A stretch of DNA of 38,928 nt, taken from contig JAFMIU010000030.1 in the NCBI GenBank assembly GCA_017853835.1, positions 1-38,928 on the forward strand. The letters are read 5' to 3'. The DNA comes from Pirellulales bacterium. GTDB lineage: Bacteria; Planctomycetota; Planctomycetia; Pirellulales; UBA1268. Of the stretch, positions 1 to 8,969 are shown piece after piece. The position numbers were made by a program, and so were the translations under genes. The notes under the pieces were generated by a model. It was not told where the DNA came from and ran no database searches. It saw nothing but the letters and a program-made list of their open reading frames with translations. Numbering within the stretch: position 1 is the first letter of the stretch; each line of letters starts with the position of its first letter.

Positions 1-318
1 CACGCCCGCCGGGCCATCCATGGCCCCGGCGGGCTGATTGTTGCGCGGCCTCCTGCCGCTACTTCACGCCCGCCGGGCCATCCATGGCCCCGGCGGGCTG
101 ATTGTTGCGCGGCCTCCTGGCGCTACTTCACGCCCGCCGGGCCATCCATGGCCCCGGTGAGCTGATTTTTTGCGCGGCATCCTGCCGCTACTTCACGCCC
201 GCCTCCACGCCCATGGCCCAGGCGGCCTGATTGTTGCGCGGCATCCTGCCGCTACTTCACGCCCGCCTCCACGCCCATGGCCCCGGCGGGCTGATTGTTG
301 CGCGGCATCCTGCCGCTT
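1..318. repeat. Five tandem ~64-bp repeats, each with a palindromic core
   Basis: Units start at 1, 65, 129, 194 and 258, all beginning CACGCCCGCC and ending near CCTGCCGCTACTT; the third is 65 bp and the fifth is partial. In the first three units CGCCGGGCCAT and ATGGCCCCGGCG form a near-perfect hairpin around a 2-base centre. In units 4 and 5 the left arm has drifted to CGCCTCCACGCCCATGG, which weakens the hairpin. All units share CTGATT followed by a GCGCGGC word. The array may start before the window. No credible gene lies in 1-465: open frames here exist only because the repeat is free of stops. From 319 to 465 I see nothing recognisable. It could be the 3' flank of the neighbouring PEP-CTERM gene or an expanded intergenic palindrome. 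Confidence 0.9.
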
Positions 319-465
319 GTTCAGGCCAACGAAAACGTCGTCCCCGTGGCTGTCGCGTGCGGAGGGTGCGCGAACGGATTGAGGCTGGCCGGGAAAACAC
401 ACCAGGGAGCAGGCCCTTTCGGAAACCTACTCCCCTCGCGTTGCAATCACATTGGCGGGCGCGCG

Positions 466-1080
466 TCAGGCCCGCTGGCGACGGCGGAAGAGCGAGTAGC
501 CGCCGCACGCGACTCCCGCGAGGGCCATGGCGGAGGTGGAGGGTTCGGGGACGGCAGCGATTTGCCACGTTGCCCCACCACCAAAGGCCGTGTTCAACGC
601 TGTGCTGTCAAACGTCGCCCAGCCCCGAGGACTGATGTTGCCTCCACGCGCTGACGCGTAGCCACTCGCCCCATGATCCCAGTTGACGAAATCGAGGAAT
701 GACGGAGAACCAGTACCGATTACCAGAGAAGACGCCGACGGGATGAACAATCCGGTCGAGGTCGCTTCGATCGAATAGGTTCCAGGGCCGGTGATGCCGT
801 ACCGTGCACCGGAATCGGAACTCGACACCGCATACGGCAGTTCCGCACCTCCGGAAACGGAAAAACTCCAGGCCGTTATGGCCGTGGTGCTCGAGTCGCT
901 AATCCAAAACCCGCCACCAAGCGGTGTTGTTTGGGTGGTGTCGACTGTGATGAAACCGCTCAGGGTTCTTCCGTTCTGCACTGAGGGCGCGTTGACGAGG
1001 TTGTAGGTGATCAACGTTGCATTCGCAGTCAGTGGAGCCACGAACACGGCGACGGCGATGATGCGGATGATGCCTGACAT
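466..1080 (-). CDS. PEP-CTERM sorting domain protein (A)
   Basis: A 204-residue exported protein. The N-terminus (MSGIIRIIAVAVFVAPLTANA) is a signal peptide. The middle is a Ser/Thr/Gly-rich, probably beta-sandwich domain that I cannot assign. The C-terminus has VPEPS, a hydrophobic segment and FRRRQRA, the PEP-CTERM signal recognised by exosortase, so the mature protein is expected at the cell surface or in the extracellular matrix. The start at 1080 is chosen because AAGGGAG lies about 8 bases upstream and the signal peptide begins there. A longer frame to 1218 only adds MPDSSLL heptads that are translation of an upstream 21-bp repeat. The kinase gene upstream ends at 1328, leaving a 247-bp gap that holds the repeat array, so this gene probably has its own promoter. 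Confidence 0.85.
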   Translation of the reverse strand: MSGIIRIIAVAVFVAPLTANATLITYNLVNAPSVQNGRTLSGFITVDTTQTTPLGGGFWISDSSTTAITAWSFSVSGGAELPYAVSSSDSGARYGITGPGTYSIEATSTGLFIPSASSLVIGTGSPSFLDFVNWDHGASGYASARGGNISPRGWATFDSTALNTAFGGGATWQIAAVPEPSTSAMALAGVACGGYSLFRRRQRA

Positions 1081-1162
1081 AAAACGGCTCCCTTGACGGC
1101 GGATGAACGCACGGCAGCGTACTCCGAATACGGCTCGATGCTGCCCGCCCGGCTGAACAAGT

Positions 1163-1260
1163 GACGAATCGGGCATGAGCAGGGACGAATCGGGCATGAG
1201 CAGGGACGAATCGGGCATGAGCAGGGACGAATCCGCGGCATGCAGGGACGAATCCGCGGC
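1163..1260 (-). promoter_or_regulatory. Five-copy 21-bp box array upstream of PEP-CTERM gene A
   Basis: On the plus strand GACGAAT recurs at 1163, 1184, 1205, 1226 and 1247, exactly every 21 bp. The first three units are GACGAATCGGGCATGAGCAG; the outer two read GACGAATCCGCGG. Seen from the gene, copies carry GATTCGTCCCTGC and the proximal one reads GCCCGATTCGTCAC. The array lies 83-180 bp before the start codon at 1080. Related words occur upstream of the two other PEP-CTERM genes. Because 21 is a multiple of 3 the array stays open in several frames and makes spurious heptapeptide repeats. The regulatory role is inferred from position, helical periodicity and recurrence. Confidence 0.65.
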
Positions 1261-1327
1261 GAGAGCGAGTCGTCAGCGGCTGGAGGCGGGGCGTGCTGGG
1301 CACGGGAGACGAGGCCGGCATGAGCCC

Positions 1328-3994
1328 CTACACCCCGACTCCATCGCCCCCAAGCACTTCGTGGAGCGTCTCCGCGCCCTCGGGGATCGGAAGGGTGAAG
1401 AAAAAACTCGCTCCCTGCCCCGGTTCGGAGTCCACCCAGATGCGTCCGCCATGCCGCATCACGATCCGCTCGCAGATGGCCAGGCCCAGCCCCGTGCCCG
1501 GGATGGCCGCGCGGGTGTGAAGCCGCTGAAACAGCCCGAAAATCCTGCTGAAGTATTCCGGGGCGATCCCAATCCCCTGATCCGCAACGCACACCACCCA
1601 CTCCCCATCCCGTCGCTCCGCGGAAATGTGAATGCGAGGAGGTTCGTTCGGCTGCCGAAACTTCACGCCATTCGACAGGAGATTCTGAAACACCAGTTCC
1701 AACTGCTTCGCATCGGCAAAAACCGTCGGAAGCGAATCCTGCGTCACGACCGCGTGCGTGGTCCTCAGGGATTCCCCCAGCGTGGAGAGCACGTCGTTGA
1801 CAACCTGCCCCATGTCGACCAGCGAGGCGCGTGCCGTGCCTGTGCCCACCCGCGAGTATTCCAGGATGTCCGCGATCAGCGTCTTCATCCGCTGCGCTCC
1901 CTCGACGGCGTGCGTCATCAGTTCGCGAGCTGCCGCATCCATGCCGTCGGCGAGCCGTCGCTCCAGGAGGCTCAAACTCACCATCACCGCGTGCAATGGC
2001 TCCTGCATGTCGTGGGAGGCGGCGCTTGCGAATTTGGTCAGGTCGCTGTTGGAACGAACGAGCTCGGCATTCACCCTGAGAATCGACGCCGTTCGTTCCT
2101 GCACGAGCGATTCCAGTCGGCGTCGATCCCTCGCCAGCCCCTCCTCCCTCAGCCGCTGCAACGTAACATCGCGAAAAACACCGAGCAAAAAGCCCCGTTT
2201 GGCCCCCTCATCCCGGTTCATCAGGATCTGTCCCTCGGTGAGAATCCTGTGGCCATCAATGGCGACGAAGCTCACATCGACGAGGCTCGACGGCTCATTC
2301 AGCAACAGGTGCCTGAGGCTCTCCCGAAAGCCGACGTGGCACTCTGGCGCGATCACATCCCAGATGGTCATTCCGACGGCTTCCACAGCGGAGTAGCCGA
2401 GGGTGTTGAGCCACGCGGGATTGACCATGCCGATCCTCCCGTCCTCGTCGAACGACTGGATGAGGTCGGACCCCAGATCAAAAAGCAGCCGATACCGCTC
2501 CTGCGCCGCCAGAAGCCGTTCGGCATGCAACGTGTGCTCCGTGATGTCGAGATTGACACCGTAGAGGCGGCGAACACGACCCTCGGGTCCGCGCTCGATG
2601 GTAAATCTCACGGCAAACCATCCAGGCGATCCGGTTGCCGACCTGAACCGATGCCTGAAATCCTGACGCAGCGACACGCCGTTTGCGTCACACGCGGCGT
2701 CGATGATCTGCCTCACCATCTCGCCATCGTCGGGGTGCACATACCGCGTCACGTAGTCGTCGAAGGTCAGGAGATGACTCGTTTCAGCACGTTCGTCGAG
2801 TCCGAGAATGCGGCCGCAGTTGTCGTCGCAGGTAAGCCGCCGCGTGACGACATCGATAACCCAGCTACCCGCCCCTGCCAGATGCAGGGCGTTGTTCAGC
2901 AAGGCCTCGCTGGCACGCAACTGCCGCTCGATTTCCATCCGCCGGCCGATGTCCTGCTCGATGGCCGTGGCCATGCGATTCATCGACCCCTCGAGCGTGG
3001 CAAACTCGACATATCCAGATCCCACGTTCTGGGCCGAGTAGCCCCCGCCAGCCACCCGTTCAGCCTGCATGGTCAGGGCCTGGATCGGACCGGCGATGTC
3101 GTGCGAGATCTTCCTGGCGAACAAACTCGCCAGAACGATGATGGCAAGAAACACCGTATTTTCACGCCAGAAGCGGGATACATAGGTGGCAATGCTGACA
3201 TCGCGATGGAACGACGCACTGACCCGGAGCAGGTCGTCGATGGCCCCAACACCACCGACCGCCGCCATCGCGTCCAACGTGATGTCATGGCGCTTGGTTT
3301 CCGTCCCGTCGCCCCCGGCCACCTTCTGATCGCCGAGCCAGATCGAGGTTCCGATGCTCTCGGGCGGCTTCACGTGCTCGACCAGCCTGGCCTCGTTGAT
3401 CAGCGCATACACCACGGCCGCATGACGATGCACGTCGATGGCCGAATCGGCGCGAACGACGATCGGGGCGGCGAAGGCCAGTCGCACGGATGGCGGATGT
3501 TTCGACGGCATCAGATGCGCGATCGCGTGTATCCGCGGCGGCGCATCGTCAGGAGCCTGCTGGAGCAGCGTCGCCGTCACTCCCTTCACCGCGTCGATAT
3601 CGATGGCCACAAGGTCGGTGGGCGACGCTTCGATCACAAACCCCGAGCCATCGTCGATGAAGACTCCATCAAACAGGTCGTTGTCTTGCAGCCAGCCAAC
3701 CATGGCCGACACGGCCGCGGCCGACGATTCGACGCGCTCCGCCACCTCGGTGATGGGCACAACACCCGCCAGTTCCATCACCCGAAACTGCATCTCTACG
3801 AGCCTGTTCTGCAACACCGACGCGGCAACGTCGGTGGCTCGCTGATCACGAGCCACGGCCTCCTCCCGCTGCCGTGCCAGCGTATACACGACGTTAAAAA
3901 CCGCTCCGGCGATGGCAGGCACCAGCACAGCCAGGGCGATTGCTCGACGGATATACGATGCAAAACTTCGCATCGTCGCCAGGGAAGGATTCAT
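1328..3994 (-). CDS. Membrane sensor histidine kinase (HAMP, two PAS domains)
   Basis: An 888-residue kinase. Membrane segments at about 17-40 and 281-296 flank a ~240-residue periplasmic sensor region. HAMP follows (~297-350), then PAS domains at about 362-490 and 498-615, a coiled linker, HisKA with phospho-acceptor His661 in SHDMQEPLHAV, and HATPase_c with the N box (FQNLLSNGVKF), G1 (DQGIGIAP), F box (FGLFQRLH) and G2 (GTGLGLAI). The motif set is complete, so it should be active. Its ATG overlaps the stop of the upstream binding-protein gene by 4 bp (ATGA), implying translational coupling. There is no receiver domain and no response regulator gene beside it, so its output partner must be elsewhere. 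Inference: the periplasmic domain reads the ligand state of the coupled binding protein. Confidence 0.93.
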   Translation of the reverse strand: MNPSLATMRSFASYIRRAIALAVLVPAIAGAVFNVVYTLARQREEAVARDQRATDVAASVLQNRLVEMQFRVMELAGVVPITEVAERVESSAAAVSAMVGWLQDNDLFDGVFIDDGSGFVIEASPTDLVAIDIDAVKGVTATLLQQAPDDAPPRIHAIAHLMPSKHPPSVRLAFAAPIVVRADSAIDVHRHAAVVYALINEARLVEHVKPPESIGTSIWLGDQKVAGGDGTETKRHDITLDAMAAVGGVGAIDDLLRVSASFHRDVSIATYVSRFWRENTVFLAIIVLASLFARKISHDIAGPIQALTMQAERVAGGGYSAQNVGSGYVEFATLEGSMNRMATAIEQDIGRRMEIERQLRASEALLNNALHLAGAGSWVIDVVTRRLTCDDNCGRILGLDERAETSHLLTFDDYVTRYVHPDDGEMVRQIIDAACDANGVSLRQDFRHRFRSATGSPGWFAVRFTIERGPEGRVRRLYGVNLDITEHTLHAERLLAAQERYRLLFDLGSDLIQSFDEDGRIGMVNPAWLNTLGYSAVEAVGMTIWDVIAPECHVGFRESLRHLLLNEPSSLVDVSFVAIDGHRILTEGQILMNRDEGAKRGFLLGVFRDVTLQRLREEGLARDRRRLESLVQERTASILRVNAELVRSNSDLTKFASAASHDMQEPLHAVMVSLSLLERRLADGMDAAARELMTHAVEGAQRMKTLIADILEYSRVGTGTARASLVDMGQVVNDVLSTLGESLRTTHAVVTQDSLPTVFADAKQLELVFQNLLSNGVKFRQPNEPPRIHISAERRDGEWVVCVADQGIGIAPEYFSRIFGLFQRLHTRAAIPGTGLGLAICERIVMRHGGRIWVDSEPGQGASFFFTLPIPEGAETLHEVLGGDGVGV

Positions 3995-5160
3995 GGCTCC
4001 GACCTCATCGCCTTCGCAGACGTGCTCGTCGTAAACAGGTGCTGCATGTAGGACGCGGTCTTGGTGGCGTCATACATCCCAGTGGCATGACGCTCATAGC
4101 CCTTGAGCAGCGCCCCCCACGCGACCGGCATGGTGGACTCTATCGACATGGGATCCGCCGACTCAAAGACCGCCAGCGAGGCCTTTTGCACCTCGTCGCC
4201 CTCCGACGCCAGCACGGCGATTTCATGACGAGACACCGGGATCGTGCCGAGATCCTCCCGAACGGCCCGCTGAAACGACTCCGACTGAACGCACCTCGCC
4301 AGCGTTGCCAGCGCCTGCCTTTTTTCACCCTGCAGGCTGAGATTGGGAAACGCCAGCACCTGAGCACTGCTCACCGACCGCAGGCTCCTTCCTCGAAACG
4401 AAGGCAGCGGAGCGACTCCCAGGTTTTCGCCCAGCCGCCTCCTCAATCGCGCGATGTCCCAATCCCCATCGATCAGGCAGGCAGCCTTTTCCTCCTCGAA
4501 GATCTGAAGCACGCATGCGTATCCACACGTGCTCCCAAGGTCGAGTTCACGCCCCAGGTCCACATACCCGCCGATCGCCGCGATCATCTCCGGTGTGTCG
4601 AACCGCAGCGGCCGGCGGATGAGGAATGAAGGATCCGCTGCCAGCACGAACGGCAGGAAAAAATACATGCTCGAATGATCCCACACGATCGATCGACCGC
4701 CGCTCTTCCACGTCAGCATCTCCTCGATGCGTGTGGGCGGCTGAGACACCAGCGACCGGTTGTAGAACAGCATCTGGTGGTTGCCGGCGAGGACGGGAAT
4801 CCCATACACGGCGTCGCCGCGACGCACCATCGAAAGCACCCGGTCGTCGATGTCCGGCGACAGAAGGTCGCCTGGAACCACGCTGAACGCGAGCATCTCA
4901 TTCCCGAGGTTGTCCGACGCCATGATGACCGCGTCGGGAAGCTCGCGAACGCTCGCACGCCGGAGCAGTTCCGACCGCATGCTGATCGTGTCGACATGAA
5001 CGAGGTCGAGAAGGATATCCTCACGCAGCGCGTGCTCGCGGAGCAGCTCAGGAAACCCCTGATGGGTGCTGGCGTAGACAAGGGTGACCGTCTCGGCCTG
5101 CGTCCCATAGGGGATGCCGAGCAGGCCCACAACGATCAGTGCCAATGCCTTGCGACTCAT
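3991..5160 (-). CDS. Periplasmic sugar-type solute-binding protein
   Basis: A 389-residue protein with a signal peptide (MSRKALALIVVGLLGIPYGTQA, cleavage predicted after QA; no lipobox Cys). Family hallmarks of MalE-type ABC substrate-binding proteins are present: VYGIPVLAGNHQMLFYNRSL in the hinge/lobe region near 118-137, and AACLIDGDWDIARLR, which matches the 'AAM..G.W' element. The length is usual for the family. A G-rich stretch (GGGGGCCCC) sits just before ATG 5160. No ABC permease or ATPase gene is nearby; instead the stop overlaps the start of a sensor kinase gene by 4 bp. This favours a role in ligand sensing over uptake. The ligand cannot be read from the sequence. Confidence 0.88.
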   Translation of the reverse strand: MSRKALALIVVGLLGIPYGTQAETVTLVYASTHQGFPELLREHALREDILLDLVHVDTISMRSELLRRASVRELPDAVIMASDNLGNEMLAFSVVPGDLLSPDIDDRVLSMVRRGDAVYGIPVLAGNHQMLFYNRSLVSQPPTRIEEMLTWKSGGRSIVWDHSSMYFFLPFVLAADPSFLIRRPLRFDTPEMIAAIGGYVDLGRELDLGSTCGYACVLQIFEEEKAACLIDGDWDIARLRRRLGENLGVAPLPSFRGRSLRSVSSAQVLAFPNLSLQGEKRQALATLARCVQSESFQRAVREDLGTIPVSRHEIAVLASEGDEVQKASLAVFESADPMSIESTMPVAWGALLKGYERHATGMYDATKTASYMQHLFTTSTSAKAMRSEP

Positions 5161-5275
5161 GGGGCCCCCGACTATGCGACACCTCCGATCCCTTACTGTA
5201 CATCAGCCGGGGCAATCGCGGAGATGCCGAAACCCGCCCCGAGGGCCGACCGTGCGCAGCGGCACCATGACTGAG

Positions 5276-7051
5276 TCACTCCGTGTGGGGGGCGTTTTGC
5301 TGTTTCTCCAACACCTCCCGAAGCCGTTGGAGATGATCGCGGGCCGTCGAATGGTCGGGATTCAGCCGAAGCGACTCCTCATAGTGGTCGACGGCCTCCC
5401 CGAGCCTCCCCTGAAGCACGAGGGCGTGCGCCAGGTTGTTGTGGGCCTGAGCCGACGCCGGCATCGTGCGCACCGCCTCCTGCAGGTGAGGAATCGCCTC
5501 GTCGGGCCGGCCGATGATCCCGAAGGCCACGCCGAGGTTCGAATGAATCTCGACCAGATTCGGATTGATGCGGAGAGCCTCCTGGTAGTGTGGAATCGCC
5601 TCCTGCGGCCGGCCAAGGCTGAACAGCGCACTGCCAAGATTGTTGTGGGCCTTGGCCGACGTGGGCATGAGCCTGAGCGCCTCGCGGTAGTGTTCGATCC
5701 CCTCCGGCATCCGTCCCGATCCGATCAGCACCACTCCGAGATTGGTGTGGGCGGCCCAGGAGTCGGGGTTGGCCACGAGCGAATCCCGCATGAGCGACTC
5801 GGTCGAGCGAAACACCTCGCTCCGCTGCCAGGTGAGCGCCATCAAAGCCGCCACGAGCATCCCTCCCGCGCCGAGCGCCGTGGGCCGGAGCCATGTGATC
5901 TTCGCCGCCGCCATGACCGCCGTCGCCACGAGCGCGGTGATCGCGGGGAGGGCAAGGTATTGCAGGTGGTCTGACACGAGCGAGTAGCGACGGAAGAGCA
6001 TGTTCACGATGCCGAGCACGGGCCCCAGCGCCACCACATAGCATCCCATCGCCATGGCCACCGGCCGTGCGACCCGTCGCGGAAGCCGTGGGATCGCCAC
6101 CGCCGCCCCGATCGCCGCCGCGAGCGGCAGCCAGGCCGTGGGCGAGGTGGGGTCGACCTGCCAGCGCGGATAGAGCATCGCGAGCCTCAGCGGCAGGAGC
6201 GCCTTGCCGAGATAAAACCACACCACCCAACCGCTGGCCGCGATCCGCGACAGCAGCCCATCGGGCATCGGTTCGCCGGGAATCACGATATGCGGTGACT
6301 GCCGCAGCATCGTGACGCCTCCGAGGAGCAGGGCTGGCACGAAAAACGCCGCGGTCCTGAGAAGATCACGGCGATCGATCCGTCCACGCCGCCACCAGCA
6401 GCAGGCCAGCAGCACCACCGGCAGCACCACGGTGGAGGTCTTCGCCAGGAGGGCAAGCACAAACGCGACGAGCGAGGCGGCATACCAGCGTCGCTGGCCA
6501 CCCTCGTCGAACCGAAGCCATGCCAGGAGCGCTGCGGCATAGAGCGGCAGCGACAGGCAGTTTTTCAGTTCGGAGATCCAGGCCACCGAGGCCACCGTCA
6601 CCGGATGCACCGCAAACAAAACGGCCCCCAGCCAGGCGGCCTCGAGGCGAAGCCGCCGAAGCACCCTCCACACCAGCACCGACCCGATCCCGTGGAGAAG
6701 CAGGTTCACAGCGCGATACCCGGCCGGGTTCATGCCCCACAATCGCCATTCGATCCAAAAGAGCGAGTTGGTGAGCGGCCAGTAGTCCTCGGCCTTGGCC
6801 GTCAGCCAGATGTCCAGAAGCCCGGCGTCGTCGCGCATGAGACGGTGCATCGGCACGCTTGGCGTGGCGGCGATCCAGGAGTCGTCATCCCAGAGAAAGC
6901 CGCCGCCGAGCGATGGCCAGAAGGCCACCACCACGGCCAGACCGATGAGGATCACCCCCGCCGCGTCGGTCCACGCCCGGGGCAGCACGGGCGAGAAGCC
7001 CGCGCGACGAGACGCACGGACGACGGTCGAGGTCTTTGACTCTCGTTTCAC
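5276..7051 (-). CDS. TMTC-like multi-pass membrane protein with TPR repeats
   Basis: A 591-residue protein. The N-terminal ~420 residues form a multi-pass membrane domain with features of TMTC/PMT-like (GT-C fold) proteins: GGFLWDDDSWI after the first membrane helix, YWPLTNSLFW, GYRAVNLLLHGIGSVLVWRV and LFAVHPVTVASVAWISELKN. The C-terminal ~150 residues hold four clear TPR units (for example AHNNLGSALFSLGRPQEAIPHYQEALRINP has the canonical W/L-G-Y-A-P pattern). Family members are linked to O-mannosylation in eukaryotes; the bacterial role is not established, so glycosyl transfer is only a suggestion. The start is GTG at 7051 with no obvious ribosome binding site; the residues just after it are basic and precede the first helix. 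It lies 85 bp downstream of the amylase gene on the same strand. Confidence 0.82.
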   Translation of the reverse strand: MKRESKTSTVVRASRRAGFSPVLPRAWTDAAGVILIGLAVVVAFWPSLGGGFLWDDDSWIAATPSVPMHRLMRDDAGLLDIWLTAKAEDYWPLTNSLFWIEWRLWGMNPAGYRAVNLLLHGIGSVLVWRVLRRLRLEAAWLGAVLFAVHPVTVASVAWISELKNCLSLPLYAAALLAWLRFDEGGQRRWYAASLVAFVLALLAKTSTVVLPVVLLACCWWRRGRIDRRDLLRTAAFFVPALLLGGVTMLRQSPHIVIPGEPMPDGLLSRIAASGWVVWFYLGKALLPLRLAMLYPRWQVDPTSPTAWLPLAAAIGAAVAIPRLPRRVARPVAMAMGCYVVALGPVLGIVNMLFRRYSLVSDHLQYLALPAITALVATAVMAAAKITWLRPTALGAGGMLVAALMALTWQRSEVFRSTESLMRDSLVANPDSWAAHTNLGVVLIGSGRMPEGIEHYREALRLMPTSAKAHNNLGSALFSLGRPQEAIPHYQEALRINPNLVEIHSNLGVAFGIIGRPDEAIPHLQEAVRTMPASAQAHNNLAHALVLQGRLGEAVDHYEESLRLNPDHSTARDHLQRLREVLEKQQNAPHTE

Positions 7052-7136
7052 GGTGGATCGTTCAAGGACTCACGAATCGGAACCAGCAGGCTCGCCCAGG
7101 GCACGACGAGTCTACTCCCGCCATCACCACCATGGC

Positions 7137-8921
7137 CTACTCCCTGGAAACGGTTTGAAATCCACCTCGAGGCTCGATCACCACAGCCGTCGGACCGCGA
7201 AGCTCCACCGTTGTCCCGGCATCGCCCGTGCGAAGCCATGTCGGATCGCCACACACCACCCTCGCGCTCGGCAGAGGGGGCAGGCACACTCTCTCTCGGC
7301 CGTCACCACGGTGAATCGCCACGATCAAGGATCGGCCTTCGAACGACCGCTCGAAGGCCAGCACCCCGGCCGACGAGGCAATCGGCCGGAGCGTGCCCCG
7401 ACGAAGGCACGCATGGGCCGACCGCAGCCCGATGAGCGCGCGATACCAGGCAAACGTCTCCTGGTCGAATCGCACGGCGTCGGGCGACGCGCGGCGGCTG
7501 CCGTCGGGCTCGGTGGCCTCATCGGCATGCGCCGCCCCCGGCCACACCATCGGCTTCCGGCAGCAGGGGTCGTTGGCGCCCCACATGCCTGCTTCGTCGC
7601 CGTAATAGATCATCGGCGCACCCACACTCGTCAGTTGCACCGCCGCCACCACCCGCTGCAACGCCCGCTCGTGGGCGTTGGGGCCCCGCGTGGCATAGCC
7701 TCTGGTCGCCGCCCTCGAAAACTCGGCATAGCCATGCCAGTCGGCGTAGGGCACACCGCCGCGGTTCACCGCGTGCGAGGCAAGTCTCGCCGTGTCGTGA
7801 CTCCCGAAGAGATTCTGCTGCGCGAGCGCCACCTCCCAGCCGAAGGCGTCGTGCAGCGTCGACAGCCGCGCATGCATGGCGGCCGCGTCGATCGACGCCT
7901 CGAGGGCCCAGTCGGCGCAGGCACCGGCAAATGGGTAGTTCATCACCGCGTCGAACTCATCGCCGGCAAGGTAGGGCCGCAGCGGCTCGATGCCATCGAT
8001 CACCTCGGCGACGAGATACGCCTCAGGGTTGATCGACCGCACCAGCCGGCGCCACGCCTTCCAGAAGGGATGACGCACGCAGAAGGCGACATCGAGCCGC
8101 CATCCATCAACTCCGTCGGATGGATCACCGTCGCCATCGGGATCCATCCAGCGGCGGGTGACGTCGAAGACATGCCGCCGCGGCCCATCCACGAGCCCAT
8201 GGTCGTCCTGGGACCACTCGGGAAGCGAGGCATGCCCAAACCACCCCTCGTAGGCGAACGACGTACCGGCCCCGGCATCATGCCACGACCTCACCTTGAA
8301 CCACTCGGCAAACCGCGAGGCCCTCTGCCTCGCCACCACGTCGCGAAAGGCCCAGTGCCGCACCCCCACGTGGTTGAACACGCCGTCGAGAATCACCCGC
8401 ATGCCGCGACGATGCACCTCTGCGATCAGCGCTCGCAGCAGCATGTCGGCGGCGGTCCAGCGCCAGGTGGACGGATCGCCCGGATCCTCCGCGGCCACGA
8501 GGGCGCGATCGCCTGCCGGATCGGGGCCGAGCGTGGGATCGACGTGGATGTGCGAGGCGGCGTCGTATTTGTGGGCCGACGGGGCATCGAACACCGGATT
8601 GAGATAGATGGCATTCACACCGAGCTGCTGCAGGTGGTCGAGGCCGTCCCACACCCCCTGCAGATCGCCGCCATACCGCCGCCGCTGCGCGTGCCGCCAG
8701 AAGGCCTCGGCGCCGCCCCGCTGCTCCCACGGCTGCCGCTCATACCAGTCGCTCTGCCAGGGATGCACCTGCCAGTGCGGATGATCGTCGTCGGGATAGG
8801 CCCCACGCAGGTCATCGAGCCGGGGATCGTTGTCCGGGTCGCCGTTTCGAAAGCGTTCGGGAAAAATCTGATACCAGATCGCGTCGGCCGCCCATGCGGG
8901 AGGCTGATCGAATGACGCCAT
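7137..8921 (-). CDS. GH13 alpha-amylase family enzyme (cyclomaltodextrinase/neopullulanase-like)
   Basis: A 594-residue (beta/alpha)8 glycoside hydrolase. AIWYQIFPERF opens the catalytic domain, as in GH13 subfamily 20-type maltogenic enzymes. Conserved regions are readable: ILDGVFNHVG (region I), GWRLDVA with nucleophile Asp277, LVAEVID with acid/base Glu306, and FGSHDTAR with Asp376; YDAASHIHVDPTLG is the region V-like element. All three catalytic acids are present. It has no signal peptide and no N-terminal CBM34 domain, so it is probably cytoplasmic and acts on imported malto-oligosaccharides. I chose ATG 8921, preceded by GGGGGCGG. A TTG start at 8966 would add 15 residues without homology value. 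It lies 48 bp after PEP-CTERM gene B on the same strand. Confidence 0.9.
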   Translation of the reverse strand: MASFDQPPAWAADAIWYQIFPERFRNGDPDNDPRLDDLRGAYPDDDHPHWQVHPWQSDWYERQPWEQRGGAEAFWRHAQRRRYGGDLQGVWDGLDHLQQLGVNAIYLNPVFDAPSAHKYDAASHIHVDPTLGPDPAGDRALVAAEDPGDPSTWRWTAADMLLRALIAEVHRRGMRVILDGVFNHVGVRHWAFRDVVARQRASRFAEWFKVRSWHDAGAGTSFAYEGWFGHASLPEWSQDDHGLVDGPRRHVFDVTRRWMDPDGDGDPSDGVDGWRLDVAFCVRHPFWKAWRRLVRSINPEAYLVAEVIDGIEPLRPYLAGDEFDAVMNYPFAGACADWALEASIDAAAMHARLSTLHDAFGWEVALAQQNLFGSHDTARLASHAVNRGGVPYADWHGYAEFSRAATRGYATRGPNAHERALQRVVAAVQLTSVGAPMIYYGDEAGMWGANDPCCRKPMVWPGAAHADEATEPDGSRRASPDAVRFDQETFAWYRALIGLRSAHACLRRGTLRPIASSAGVLAFERSFEGRSLIVAIHRGDGRERVCLPPLPSARVVCGDPTWLRTGDAGTTVELRGPTAVVIEPRGGFQTVSRE

Positions 8922-8969
8922 GACCGCCCCCTGCCGCCCCGTGACGAGTGCACCGCGCTCGGACAATTG

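Noticed and set aside
1..1260. CRISPR array
   Set aside because: The repeats at 1-318 and 1163-1260 are contiguous tandem units without spacers, and no cas gene is present.
1175..4051. A 958-codon plus-strand open frame beginning with DESGMSR heptads
   Set aside because: It is antisense to the sensor kinase and to the 3' end of the binding-protein gene; its translation has no recognisable domain and is His/Arg/Asp-rich as expected for a GC-rich antisense frame.
7070..7080. A single CACGAATCGG word before the TMTC/TPR gene as another PEP-CTERM-type box
   Set aside because: Only one short partial match, no second copy at 21-22 bp; expected by chance.
6795..8915. A 706-codon plus-strand open frame
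   Set aside because: Antisense to the amylase gene, with His/Arg/Pro-rich composition and no domain.
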